Source: Candidatus Desantisbacteria bacterium CG1_02_49_89 (GTDB taxonomy: Bacteria > Desantisbacteria > UBA1551). From it: a DNA stretch of 19,665 bases. The DNA is taken from positions 1 through 19,665 of the forward strand of contig MNUP01000129.1 in assembly GCA_001871075.1 (NCBI GenBank). The letters are read 5' to 3'. Shown piece by piece: positions 1 to 6,541 of this stretch (within the stretch, counting starts at the first letter, position 1; each line of letters begins with the position of its first letter). The position numbers and the translations under genes are program-made. Below the pieces are notes generated by a model that was given only the letters and a program-made list of their open reading frames with translations, did not search any database and had not been told where the DNA came from.

Positions 1-240
1 GGCTTCCCCCATAAGATACGGGGTCGCCCTCCTCACCCTTTAATGTTTACGAAGCTACACCTGGATTCACTTTCGTTGCAACCCGTCTTTTGCATCGCCC
101 GCCCGAGGCGGACTTTGTCAAGCCGCTTAGAAAAGAAAGATTGCTCCTTCCTTTCTGGCTTCTTGCTACCAGACTGCCAAATCTTATCTGGGTCAGTTAT
201 TTGCAACTGACTGGATTAGCCACAGCTTAGCTTGGCGCTC
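1..240 (-). mobile_element. Probable group II intron, 5' part only (cut by the window edge)
   Basis: Read on the minus strand, the segment starts GAGCGCC, close to the group II 5' consensus GUGYG but with A at position 2. From memory, the layout resembles the Lactococcus Ll.LtrB intron: GCGCC, then a hairpin (CAGTCAGTT/AACTGAC), then a second small hairpin with GATAAGATT in its loop. Near the left edge a CCCC/GGGG hairpin presents a loop containing ATCTTAT (+ strand 11-17). This is complementary over 7 bases to ATAAGAT, the seven exon bases directly before the proposed splice site (+ strand 241-247). That is the expected EBS1-IBS1 pairing. A second ATAAGAT lies inside the segment (+ 181-187), which weakens the argument. 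I could not find a matching EBS2. Domains II-VI and any maturase ORF would lie beyond base 1. It could instead be another structured RNA. Confidence 0.5.
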
Positions 241-2302
241 ATCTTATCACCATGAATTTCCCTGTTTTTTTCTCACCCGCGGGATTCGTGATGCTGTAAA
301 TATAAACGCCGCCCGCGACGATCTCCTCTTCCGCATTCCTGCCGTCCCACTCCTTTGTCTCGCCAGTGCCGGTCTTATCGAGCCGGCGGACGAATTCGCC
401 TGCTATGCTGTAGATATTTATCGTCGCGTTATCCGTGAGAAACCCGAATGTCATGTTCCCGGTCGCGGGATTGTAAGGCACGGGATAGACTATTACGTTT
501 GAAATGCTGCGGCAATACTGGCAGCCGGATCTTGAAAAATTGAAGTATTCGTCCTGCGCCTGGACCCAGTATTCCGTGGTCTGGGAAGGAAGCGTTGCCC
601 AGATCCAGTCACCCGAAACCTCCATTTTTTTTACCGACCAGGTCCCTTCCGCCCTGTAAAACGCAAAAGCTGCCTTTACCCCGCCTGAGCTCGCCCTTAT
701 CCTGACCCCGCTGTTATCCCTGATCACCGTGGACATAGAAATCCCCGGCGGCGTGTAATCGGTGATATTAAGGCCCGCGGAATATGCGCCCCAGTCAGTG
801 CAGTGCTCGAAAATGTGCGTCATCTGGGAAATGTCATCGCCTTTTACCATGATCTTTGACGCGTCGTCAGTGCCGATGTAAAGAACCTGCTCGCCCGCGG
901 ATTTGTGGATGACCGGGATAAGCTTCCAGTCATAGCACATGACCCTTGACCCCACCGCGTCCACGGCTGCCGGGTCTTCTCCGGCGAGAACGCACTGCCT
1001 CCAGCAGGTCTTGCCAGGCCAGGCAAAATTATCGTATTCGCTCGCCTGCACAGCGTCCACTACGTTGAAATACCGCCTCTGCCTGGATGTCCGCAGGATC
1101 CCGTCCCTGTCCGCGTAAAGCACTATCTTGTTCATATCGGCTATGGAACGCCAGAAAATATCGTTCCCGAAGTAGATTTCGTTCCCGGAAGCCCCTGCTT
1201 TCGTATGCGGCAGTCTTGCATTGGTAAAACCGGTCCAGTTTGTTGTACTGGGCATAGTGCTGCCAACGTGGTTCTTTATGCAAAGCGTGTTTATCATTCC
1301 CTGGTGGCATTTCATCTTGGCAACATTTATTATCACGGGGACAGCGAGCTCATGATCGCTTACCGCGTACCAGGCCATAGCCTGGCCTTTGGGATTTACA
1401 CCGTAACAGTCAGTCTCAAAGAAATACGGGTTGTTGTAATTCGGCAGGTCTAAATTGGAGTAGCCGCTGCCCGCGAAAGAGCTGTATGAACCCATATATA
1501 TCCATCTCCAGTGGTTAAGGTCTCCCAGCCCTATCGTCCGCAGGATGATGCCCGGGTTCCTTACCTGCAGGACCTGCATCATTGTCTCGTATCCGGTCTT
1601 TCCCATTATATCATAGGCGCTGTCACAGCCGGTGCATCCCTGGCTTCCGTCGCCCACCAGGACGGCCGAAGCTCCGGCCGCAATGCACATATCAACAACA
1701 GGCCGGACAACAGCCGGATGCGTGTAGGTGACGGCGGTGCATGCCATCAGGTTCACTTTTATGAGCACGGTATCACCCGGGTTCACCAGGGCATCAAGCG
1801 GGTTTGAATGCGTGCCCAAACCAAGGTCCTCAACTGCCTGCCAAACAAGACCGTAAACCGGGTTATCGTTTTCATCGTAAGGCGGGGTCTCTCCGTAATA
1901 CGCGGAAGGTTCGTACCTGAAGCTCACCTCGGTAAACGCGCTTGCGGGCAAAGAAGACCGGGTGTGATCCATAGCGGGGATCGTCTGGCCGGCGCTGCCC
2001 GCGCTGCCCGCGTAAACGCTTCCGGGCCTGCCACGGAAACGCAGACCGAAAACAACCGCTAAAACCGCAAGGCAGGCGAAAACCGCCGTCCAGAAATGCC
2101 TGCTGAAGAAGATCTTTTTTATCTGTTTCCACAGCGAGATAAAAATAGGTATGATAAAAACGGTAATAAACCACCCGGATTGGGCTGCGGCAACCCTCTG
2201 GCACGGGTAAACGATCCTTGACGGTTTTACCCCTACCCTCAGGATAAACCATGCAAGACATGCCAGGCTGAACCAGAAGTAATTGCTCCATTTATTTTTC
2301 AT
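239..2302 (-). CDS. Membrane-anchored DUF362 protein with FlgD-like C-terminal domain
   Basis: 687 aa. Three hydrophobic segments (about residues 8-23, 43-58, 70-88) anchor the N-terminus; a KPSR...YPCQ stretch lies between the first two. A DUF362 domain follows (about 175-465), with GDTVLIKVNL, the THP/VVRPVV segment, GDGS near 217-220 and the KMKCHQ...IKNHVG block near 329-346. The last ~85 residues (YPVPYNP...YSIAGEFVRRL...WDGRN...GVYIYSI...GKFMVIR) form a FlgD-Ig/T9SS-type tail domain, usually found on exported proteins. The function of DUF362 is not settled; some members are linked to Fe-S or maturation roles. The start lies 14 nt after an apparent terminator and has no clear Shine-Dalgarno, but the N-terminal membrane segments look genuine. 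The stop TGA straddles the proposed intron junction: T belongs to the exon, GA to the intron. Confidence 0.85.
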   Translation of the reverse strand: MKNKWSNYFWFSLACLAWFILRVGVKPSRIVYPCQRVAAAQSGWFITVFIIPIFISLWKQIKKIFFSRHFWTAVFACLAVLAVVFGLRFRGRPGSVYAGSAGSAGQTIPAMDHTRSSLPASAFTEVSFRYEPSAYYGETPPYDENDNPVYGLVWQAVEDLGLGTHSNPLDALVNPGDTVLIKVNLMACTAVTYTHPAVVRPVVDMCIAAGASAVLVGDGSQGCTGCDSAYDIMGKTGYETMMQVLQVRNPGIILRTIGLGDLNHWRWIYMGSYSSFAGSGYSNLDLPNYNNPYFFETDCYGVNPKGQAMAWYAVSDHELAVPVIINVAKMKCHQGMINTLCIKNHVGSTMPSTTNWTGFTNARLPHTKAGASGNEIYFGNDIFWRSIADMNKIVLYADRDGILRTSRQRRYFNVVDAVQASEYDNFAWPGKTCWRQCVLAGEDPAAVDAVGSRVMCYDWKLIPVIHKSAGEQVLYIGTDDASKIMVKGDDISQMTHIFEHCTDWGAYSAGLNITDYTPPGISMSTVIRDNSGVRIRASSGGVKAAFAFYRAEGTWSVKKMEVSGDWIWATLPSQTTEYWVQAQDEYFNFSRSGCQYCRSISNVIVYPVPYNPATGNMTFGFLTDNATINIYSIAGEFVRRLDKTGTGETKEWDGRNAEEEIVAGGVYIYSITNPAGEKKTGKFMVIR

Positions 2303-2345
2303 ACAGGTCTATTAAAAATAAAAAATCCGTCATTTCCGACGGCAT
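2292..2345 (-). CDS. Possible 17-codon leader ORF overlapping the DUF362 start
   Basis: ATG at 2345 is preceded by AAGGA with a 4-base gap, a better Shine-Dalgarno than the DUF362 gene itself has. The frame reads MPSEMTDFLFLIDLYEK and stops at TAA 2294-2292, 8-10 nt inside the DUF362 gene in another frame. The CCGTC/GACGG terminator-like hairpin lies within it. A translated leader across a terminator, ending at the next start, is the layout of translational coupling or attenuation. This is inference; an ORF of this length can occur by chance. Confidence 0.25.
   Translation of the reverse strand: MPSEMTDFLFLIDLYEK
2316..2342 (-). terminator. Intrinsic terminator (or attenuator) between ompA-like and DUF362 genes
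   Basis: On the minus strand CCGTC-GGAAAT-GACGG is followed directly by ATTTTTTATTTTT. It is a 5-bp GC-rich stem with a 6-base loop and a U-rich tract, about 60 nt after the stop of the OmpA-like gene. It also lies only ~14 nt before the DUF362 start, so it may act on that gene as an attenuator. Confidence 0.6.
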
Positions 2346-2357
2346 TTTGTCCTTAAA

Positions 2358-2388
2358 TTTGAAATTTAAAATTTGCAATTTGAAATTG
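2358..2388. repeat. Heptamer array (TTTRMAA)
   Basis: Four consecutive 7-base units on the + strand: TTTGAAA, TTTAAAA, TTTGCAA, TTTGAAA, then TTG. The array fills most of the space between the OmpA-like gene and the terminator. It shares the 7-base period, but not the sequence, of other arrays in the window. Confidence 0.7.
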
Positions 2389-2400
2389 TGCGTGGTTGGA

Positions 2401-4056
2401 TTATTCTTCCCCGTCCATTATTATAACTTCCACCCTGCGGTTCTGCGCCCGCCCTATCTTGGTATTGTTTACGGCGATCGGGTCTTTGGAGCCGCAGCCC
2501 TTCACGGTTATGCGCTCTTTTGAAACGCCTTTGTTAACAAGGTACTTGACAACCGATTCTCCCCTTTTTACCGAAAGCTTCAGGTTGTACTTACTGGGGC
2601 CAGTGGAATCAGAATGCCCTTCAAGGGATATTTTGTTCTCAACGAATATTTTTATTATTCCGGCAAGTTTATCCAGTGTCCTGCGCGCCGCAGGGGTAAG
2701 ATCCGCGTTCCCGAACTCAAAAAATATGTCCGCGCCCGTCTGGATGGGAAGCCTTGTTAAAGTTTCACCCCCGACAAAAACCTTCTCAGCCCTGGCACTC
2801 TCTAACTTGGCTTTTACGAGCTCCTCTATCCTCGCGTCCATCTCTTTAATGACCGATTCGGCTTTCAGCCTTGCTTGCTTCTCCTTCTCCGCGGAGGATT
2901 CTGCTTCCTTTCTCTTCTTCTCGGATTCATCCTGCATCTTTCTCAGCTTTTCCCCATCTGTTGTCTTCTTGGCAAGCTCAGCCTCCAGCTGCGCTATGCG
3001 CTTATCAAGCTCCTTAACAAGAGCTTCCGCTTTCAGTCTTGCTTCCTTCTCCTTTTTTACTTCTCCGGTTAATTTTACCTTTTCTGCTTCAGCCTGCTTG
3101 GCCTTTAATATAGCTGTTTCCTGATCTTTACTTTTGGCAGCCGAAGGTGGCACTGGCGAAGATGGCACAACGGCAGTTGTAACCGTCTTCTTTTCAGCCT
3201 CAAGTTTCGCCGCAGCGTCAGCGGTCACTTTTTTCTTTGCCTCTGCTTCCGCAGCTGCTTTCTTTTCAGCTTCGAGTTTTGCAGCGGCATCCTGAGCAGC
3301 CTTAAGTTCAGCCGCTTTCTTGGCTTCGGCTGCTGCATCCTGTGCCGCCTTCAATTCGGCGGCTTTCTTTGCCTCTGCTGCTGCTCCAGCTTTCGCAGCG
3401 GTTTCCTGCGCCGCTTTAAGCTCAGCAGCTTTCTTTTCAGCCTCAAGTTTCACCGCAGCGTCAGCGGTCACTTTTTTCTTTGCCTCTGCTTCCGCAGCTG
3501 CTTTCTTTTCAACTTCGAGTTTTGCAGCGGCATCCTGAGCAGCCTTAAGTTCAGCCGCTTTCTTGGCTTCGGCTTCCGCATCTGCTTTCTTTTTTGTTTC
3601 ATCTGTCGGAGGTACAACACTAGCCGGGGTAGAAGCAGGAACTGCCTCCTGTACCTCTACCTCCTGGCCAGAACCTGTTATAGTAACTATGATCGAATTG
3701 CCGGTCTTGCCCGCATTGATCTGCAGGGAAGAAACGTCCGAAGTCTCGATAAGAATACGCCCTATCATAACAGGTCTTACTGAAGCCTGTGTTACTGTTA
3801 TATACTTTAAAATGTCCTTCCCAACGTTCGTGGAACTTTCCTTGACCTTCAGGCCTCGGACCTCTATTAATACGCCGGAAGGAATCGTTGAAACTGACTG
3901 CTTGAACTGGGCGTCTCCGCTCATGACTATCTCAACAGTCGCGTTTCCGTCTGACTCGTTTGTCTTGACTTCCTTAAGCTCTGCGCAGTCAGCGGTTGCT
4001 GAGAAGAATGCTGCAGTCAGTGCCAGTAGTATTAAATGGACTATTCGCTTTTTCAT
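2401..4056 (-). CDS. Periplasmic AMIN / coiled-coil / OmpA-like peptidoglycan-binding protein
   Basis: 551 aa. Residues 1-22 are a signal peptide (likely cleavage after A-T-A at 20-22; Cys24 does not sit in a good lipobox). An AMIN-type domain follows (about 26-130), then a long Ala/Lys/Glu-rich TolA-like segment (about 155-425) expected to form coiled coil. The C-terminal OmpA domain (about 431-551) carries EGHSDSTG (479-486), the LS..RGESVV.YL helix, and GRAQNRRVEV near 535-544. OmpA domains bind diaminopimelate peptidoglycan; AMIN domains localise envelope proteins. The protein probably links outer membrane or division machinery to the wall. There is no beta-barrel. No clear Shine-Dalgarno precedes the ATG in the AT-rich leader. 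The gene has its own promoter and terminator, separate from the dcw genes. Confidence 0.88.
   Translation of the reverse strand: MKKRIVHLILLALTAAFFSATADCAELKEVKTNESDGNATVEIVMSGDAQFKQSVSTIPSGVLIEVRGLKVKESSTNVGKDILKYITVTQASVRPVMIGRILIETSDVSSLQINAGKTGNSIIVTITGSGQEVEVQEAVPASTPASVVPPTDETKKKADAEAEAKKAAELKAAQDAAAKLEVEKKAAAEAEAKKKVTADAAVKLEAEKKAAELKAAQETAAKAGAAAEAKKAAELKAAQDAAAEAKKAAELKAAQDAAAKLEAEKKAAAEAEAKKKVTADAAAKLEAEKKTVTTAVVPSSPVPPSAAKSKDQETAILKAKQAEAEKVKLTGEVKKEKEARLKAEALVKELDKRIAQLEAELAKKTTDGEKLRKMQDESEKKRKEAESSAEKEKQARLKAESVIKEMDARIEELVKAKLESARAEKVFVGGETLTRLPIQTGADIFFEFGNADLTPAARRTLDKLAGIIKIFVENKISLEGHSDSTGPSKYNLKLSVKRGESVVKYLVNKGVSKERITVKGCGSKDPIAVNNTKIGRAQNRRVEVIIMDGEE
3188..3574 (-). repeat. 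Two near-identical 144-bp in-frame repeats within the coiled-coil region
   Basis: Bases 3188-3331 and 3431-3574 align with only two mismatches by eye. The offset is 243 bases (81 codons), so frame is kept. The spacer between them repeats shorter Ala/Lys units (KKAAELKAAQ). This indicates recent duplication within the coiled coil rather than slow divergence of protein repeats. Confidence 0.85.
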
Positions 4057-4109
4057 TTTGTTTATTGATATTAATTTATTAATTGATATTGAAAGTAATT
4101 TAGTATATT

Positions 4110-4137
4110 ATTATATATTAAATATAATAAAAGTCAA
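4110..4137 (-). promoter_or_regulatory. Sigma-70-type promoter for the OmpA-like gene
   Basis: On the minus strand TTGACT (4137-4132), a 16-base spacer, and TATAAT (4115-4110), followed by an AT-rich leader to the ATG at 4056. The -10 is a perfect consensus and the -35 matches 5 of 6. This is the clearest promoter in the window. Confidence 0.75.
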
Positions 4138-4206
4138 GGAAAAAGAGCTTTTTTCATAATTCTACGCATTTTTATGTTTCTAATCCTTAAACTATGAGCT
4201 ACCATA

Positions 4207-4273
4207 GGCCCATTGCCTTAGCTCTGGGCCGAAGGTCCCTGCGTTACCCGCCAATATTCGTGGCGGGGCAGGG
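4207..4273. other. Two strong hairpins after proC
   Basis: Hairpin one is GGCCCA (4207-4212) with TGGGCC (4225-4230). Hairpin two is CCCTGC (4237-4242) plus CCCGCCA (4247-4253), pairing with TGGCGGG (4261-4267) plus GCAGGG (4268-4273), broken by a 4-base bulge. No U-tract follows directly on either strand, so this is not a standard intrinsic terminator. It could be a folded 3' end protecting the dcw/proC transcript or a remnant of a small palindromic element. Confidence 0.5.
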
Positions 4274-4291
4274 ATATGCTATATACGGTTT

Positions 4292-5080
4292 TTAAGCCGT
4301 GGAAAGCTGCCCTGCCCTTTTCCACGCCGCCTTAACAGCCTTGTCCAATATGCTTCCCAGGCGGTATTTTTTTAAGACTTTAAGGGCTTCTGCCGTTGTA
4401 CCCTTCTTTGACGAAACCATATCGCGCAGTTCCGCAGGCTCTTTACCTGTTGTTTCCAGCAGCGCAACAGCACCCTTCGCGGTTTGGATCGCCAGATTCT
4501 TGCATGTTTGTTTGTCCAATCCAAGATCGCAGGCCGATCTGATCAGATGCCCGATCATCTCGAAGAAATAAGCCGGGCCGCTCCCGGAAAGCGCGGTCAC
4601 GGCATTAATATGTTTTTCAGCGACCGAAAAAACTTTCCCGGACCTGCGGAAAATTTCCTTCACTATAAACTCGTCTTTCCTGCTTGCACGCTTTCCCCTG
4701 CAGACCGCTGCCGCTCCCCGGCCGGCGATCAGGGCTATATTAGGCATAACCCTGACCACCCTTGCTTCACCTGCGGCTTTTTCAATAAAGCGGGTGCTTA
4801 TACCCGCAGCTATGGAAACAAACAGGTGCCTTGCCGTCACCGCGTCTTTTATGTTTACCAGCACTTCCTTCATCTCCTGCGGTTTTATCGCAAGTATCAC
4901 GATATTGCTTTTACTGACCAGTTCCAAGCTGTCTTTTGCAGGCGTTATCCCTGATCTTGAAGCGGCACGCTTTGCGGCAGGCCTTATGTCATAGCCCATG
5001 AGCGAAGATCCCTTCAGGCTTCTGCCGATAGCCATGCCCATTTTCCCCAGCCCTATTATACCGATCTTCCCCAGCTTCAT
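4292..5080 (-). CDS. proC: Pyrroline-5-carboxylate reductase
   Basis: 262 aa from the chosen start. It catalyses the last step of proline synthesis, NAD(P)H-dependent reduction of 1-pyrroline-5-carboxylate. The N-terminal Rossmann fold has GLGKMG (10-15); VMPN (111-114) and ALSGSGPAY (163-171) are family blocks. The C-terminal signature reads ELRDMVSSKKGTTAEAL, where most family members have SPGGTT, so KK replaces PG. I place the start at 5080 because AGGGG lies 5 bases upstream. A longer reading to 5134 would add 18 residues that are only translation of the TTATGAR repeat. The gene lies just below ftsZ, separated by that repeat, and is likely the last gene of the dcw transcript. Confidence 0.92.
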   Translation of the reverse strand: MKLGKIGIIGLGKMGMAIGRSLKGSSLMGYDIRPAAKRAASRSGITPAKDSLELVSKSNIVILAIKPQEMKEVLVNIKDAVTARHLFVSIAAGISTRFIEKAAGEARVVRVMPNIALIAGRGAAAVCRGKRASRKDEFIVKEIFRRSGKVFSVAEKHINAVTALSGSGPAYFFEMIGHLIRSACDLGLDKQTCKNLAIQTAKGAVALLETTGKEPAELRDMVSSKKGTTAEALKVLKKYRLGSILDKAVKAAWKRAGQLSTA

Positions 5081-5085
5081 GTTAA

Positions 5086-5090
5086 CCCCT
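5086..5090 (-). promoter_or_regulatory. Shine-Dalgarno that sets the proC start
   Basis: AGGGG on the minus strand, 5 bases before ATG at 5080. It lies immediately downstream of the repeat at 5095-5200 and rules out the longer start inside that repeat. Confidence 0.7.
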
Positions 5091-5094
5091 ATCG

Positions 5095-5200
5095 AATTAT
5101 GAATTATGAATGATGAGTTATGAATCAAAATCAAGGAGTTTTATTTAAATTCAATTCCATGTTGTTGACTCATAATTCATAACTCATAACTCATAATTAA
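5095..5200. repeat. TTATGAR inverted-repeat element, copy 1 (ftsZ-proC)
   Basis: The left arm (5095-5127) and right arm (5165-5200) are arrays of TTATGAA/TTATGAG that are reverse complements over about 33 bases with about 5 differences. They flank an AT-rich core containing AAGGAGTTTTATTTAAATT. The transcript could fold into a long hairpin ending just before the proC ribosome-binding site. Related copies lie at 9692-9803 and 13483-13580. Confidence 0.85.
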
Positions 5201-5214
5201 TTTCCTGTTTCTTT

Positions 5215-6360
5215 TTATATTATTTTGTTCCTAAGGAATGCCGGTATCTCCAGGTTGTTCACGGGATGCGGCCTTTTTTCCTCATCCAGCCTTGTCCCGA
5301 ATTTATCTATAAGGCTCCTGCGCTTGTATGCCGGTCTGTCATAATCCTGCGCGGCGGCATATGCCCCGGTGTCCACTTCCGCTCCCTGCTCCGTGTCCTG
5401 AGCGATCTTCTTTTCAAACCCGCTGGCAATTATCATGACCGTGGCCTCATCCCCCATGCTGTCATCCTCAACGGTCCCGAAAATGATATGCACGTCATCG
5501 CTTGCCATCTTCTGGATCAGGGTAGCTGCTTCCTGGACCTCGCCCATCTTAAGGTCCTTCCCCGAAATATTAAACAGGATCCTTTTCGCGCTATCTATGC
5601 AGCTTTCGTTCACAAGCGGGTTCGATATTGCCATTTTCACCGCGGCAACCGCCCTCCCCTCGCCGGACGCTGATCCCATTCCCATAAGCGTCTGCCCGGC
5701 GTCCCTCATTATGGTGCGCACGTCGGCAAAATCCAGGTTTATCAGGCCCGGGGTCGTGATCAGGTCAGAGATACCTTTGACCCCATGGTAAAGAACGTCA
5801 TCGGCCATCCTGAAGGCTTCGTTCAGTGAAGTCGCGTTATTGCACAGCCTCATCAGATTGTCGTTAGGGATCACTATCAGGGTGTCAACCTTGCCGTTGA
5901 GCTGCGCTATGCCCTGCTCTGCCTGCATGCGCCTTTTCCTGCCCTCGAACCCGAAGGGAAGCGTAACTATCGCAACAGTCAGTATTTCCATCTCCCTTGC
6001 AAGCTGGGCCACGACCGGGATCGCGCCTGTTCCTGTCCCGCCGCCCATCCCTGCCGTAAGGAAAACCATGTTTGAGCCGTCGATCGCCTGTTTTGCCAGG
6101 TCTATGTCCTCTTCAACGGCTTTCCTGCCCACATCCGGGTCTGAACCTGCGCCCAATCCCTCGGTAAGCTTGGACCCGATCTGTATCTTGTTGGTTGAAA
6201 GGGACGCTTTCAGGGCCTGGGCGTCAGTGTTTATGGCAATGAACTCGACGCCCCGGATCTCCGCCCTTATCATCCTGTCAACCGCGTTGCTGCCCCCGCC
6301 TCCTACCCCCACCACCTTCAGGTTCGCCCAGTAACCTCTTTCTTCCTCAAATCTGAACAT
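5215..6360 (-). CDS. ftsZ: Cell division GTPase FtsZ
   Basis: 381 aa, the tubulin-like GTPase that polymerises into the Z ring. Visible marks are the N-terminal VVGVGGGGSNAV nucleotide-binding loop (17-27), the tubulin signature GGGTGTGAIP (106-115), the T7-loop segment NLDFADVRTIM (208-218), and a C-terminal conserved peptide EIPAFLRNK (371-379) that docks FtsA and other partners. The start is set at 6360 by an excellent Shine-Dalgarno (AAGGAGG, 6-base gap). A longer reading to 6402 adds 14 residues from the GATTACG repeat and is rejected. It follows ftsA after 181 bases of repeat. Confidence 0.97.
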   Translation of the reverse strand: MFRFEEERGYWANLKVVGVGGGGSNAVDRMIRAEIRGVEFIAINTDAQALKASLSTNKIQIGSKLTEGLGAGSDPDVGRKAVEEDIDLAKQAIDGSNMVFLTAGMGGGTGTGAIPVVAQLAREMEILTVAIVTLPFGFEGRKRRMQAEQGIAQLNGKVDTLIVIPNDNLMRLCNNATSLNEAFRMADDVLYHGVKGISDLITTPGLINLDFADVRTIMRDAGQTLMGMGSASGEGRAVAAVKMAISNPLVNESCIDSAKRILFNISGKDLKMGEVQEAATLIQKMASDDVHIIFGTVEDDSMGDEATVMIIASGFEKKIAQDTEQGAEVDTGAYAAAQDYDRPAYKRRSLIDKFGTRLDEEKRPHPVNNLEIPAFLRNKII

Positions 6361-6366
6361 ATTCTC

Positions 6367-6373
6367 CCTCCTT
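6367..6373 (-). promoter_or_regulatory. Shine-Dalgarno that sets the ftsZ start
   Basis: AAGGAGG on the minus strand, 6 bases before ATG at 6360. It is near-perfect and supports high translation of FtsZ. It excludes the upstream in-frame ATG at 6402, which lies within repeat DNA. Confidence 0.85.
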
Positions 6374-6383
6374 TTTTGAAATT

Positions 6384-6534
6384 TGATTACGGTGATTTTC
6401 AACTGATGATTACGATGATTATTAAATAATGATTACGGTGATTATTAGAATAATGATCACAGCGATAAGTGCAACGATAGCAGTGATTTTAAAATTTATA
6501 ATCACTGTAATCATTCTTTAAATCACTGTAATCG
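6384..6534. repeat. GATTACR/GTGATTA repeat element, copy 1 (ftsA-ftsZ)
   Basis: Forward units GATTACGGTGATTWT occur near 6384 and 6432, with degenerate units GATCACA, GCGATAA, GTGCAAC, GATAGCA, GTGATTT after them. Reverse-complement units AATCACTGTAATC lie at about 6500 and 6521. The whole spacer is therefore an imperfect inverted repeat made of 7-base units. A related array lies at 7784-7910. Confidence 0.75.
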
Positions 6535-6541
6535 GTATTTA

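Noticed and set aside
1-240. A riboswitch, SRP RNA or RNase P RNA in the left-edge segment
   Set aside because: I compared it with remembered consensus elements and found no match; the 5' end and EBS1-like pairing fit a group II intron better.
2396-3124. Long + strand reading frame opposite the OmpA-like gene
   Set aside because: It is antisense to a well-supported coding sequence; its Ser/Phe-rich product mirrors Ala/Lys/Glu codons.
5081-5134. N-terminal 18-residue extension of ProC
   Set aside because: It is only translation of TTATGAR repeat DNA; a Shine-Dalgarno points to ATG 5080, where the Rossmann fold begins.
6361-6402. N-terminal 14-residue extension of FtsZ
   Set aside because: It translates GATTACG repeat and covers the Shine-Dalgarno that serves ATG 6360.
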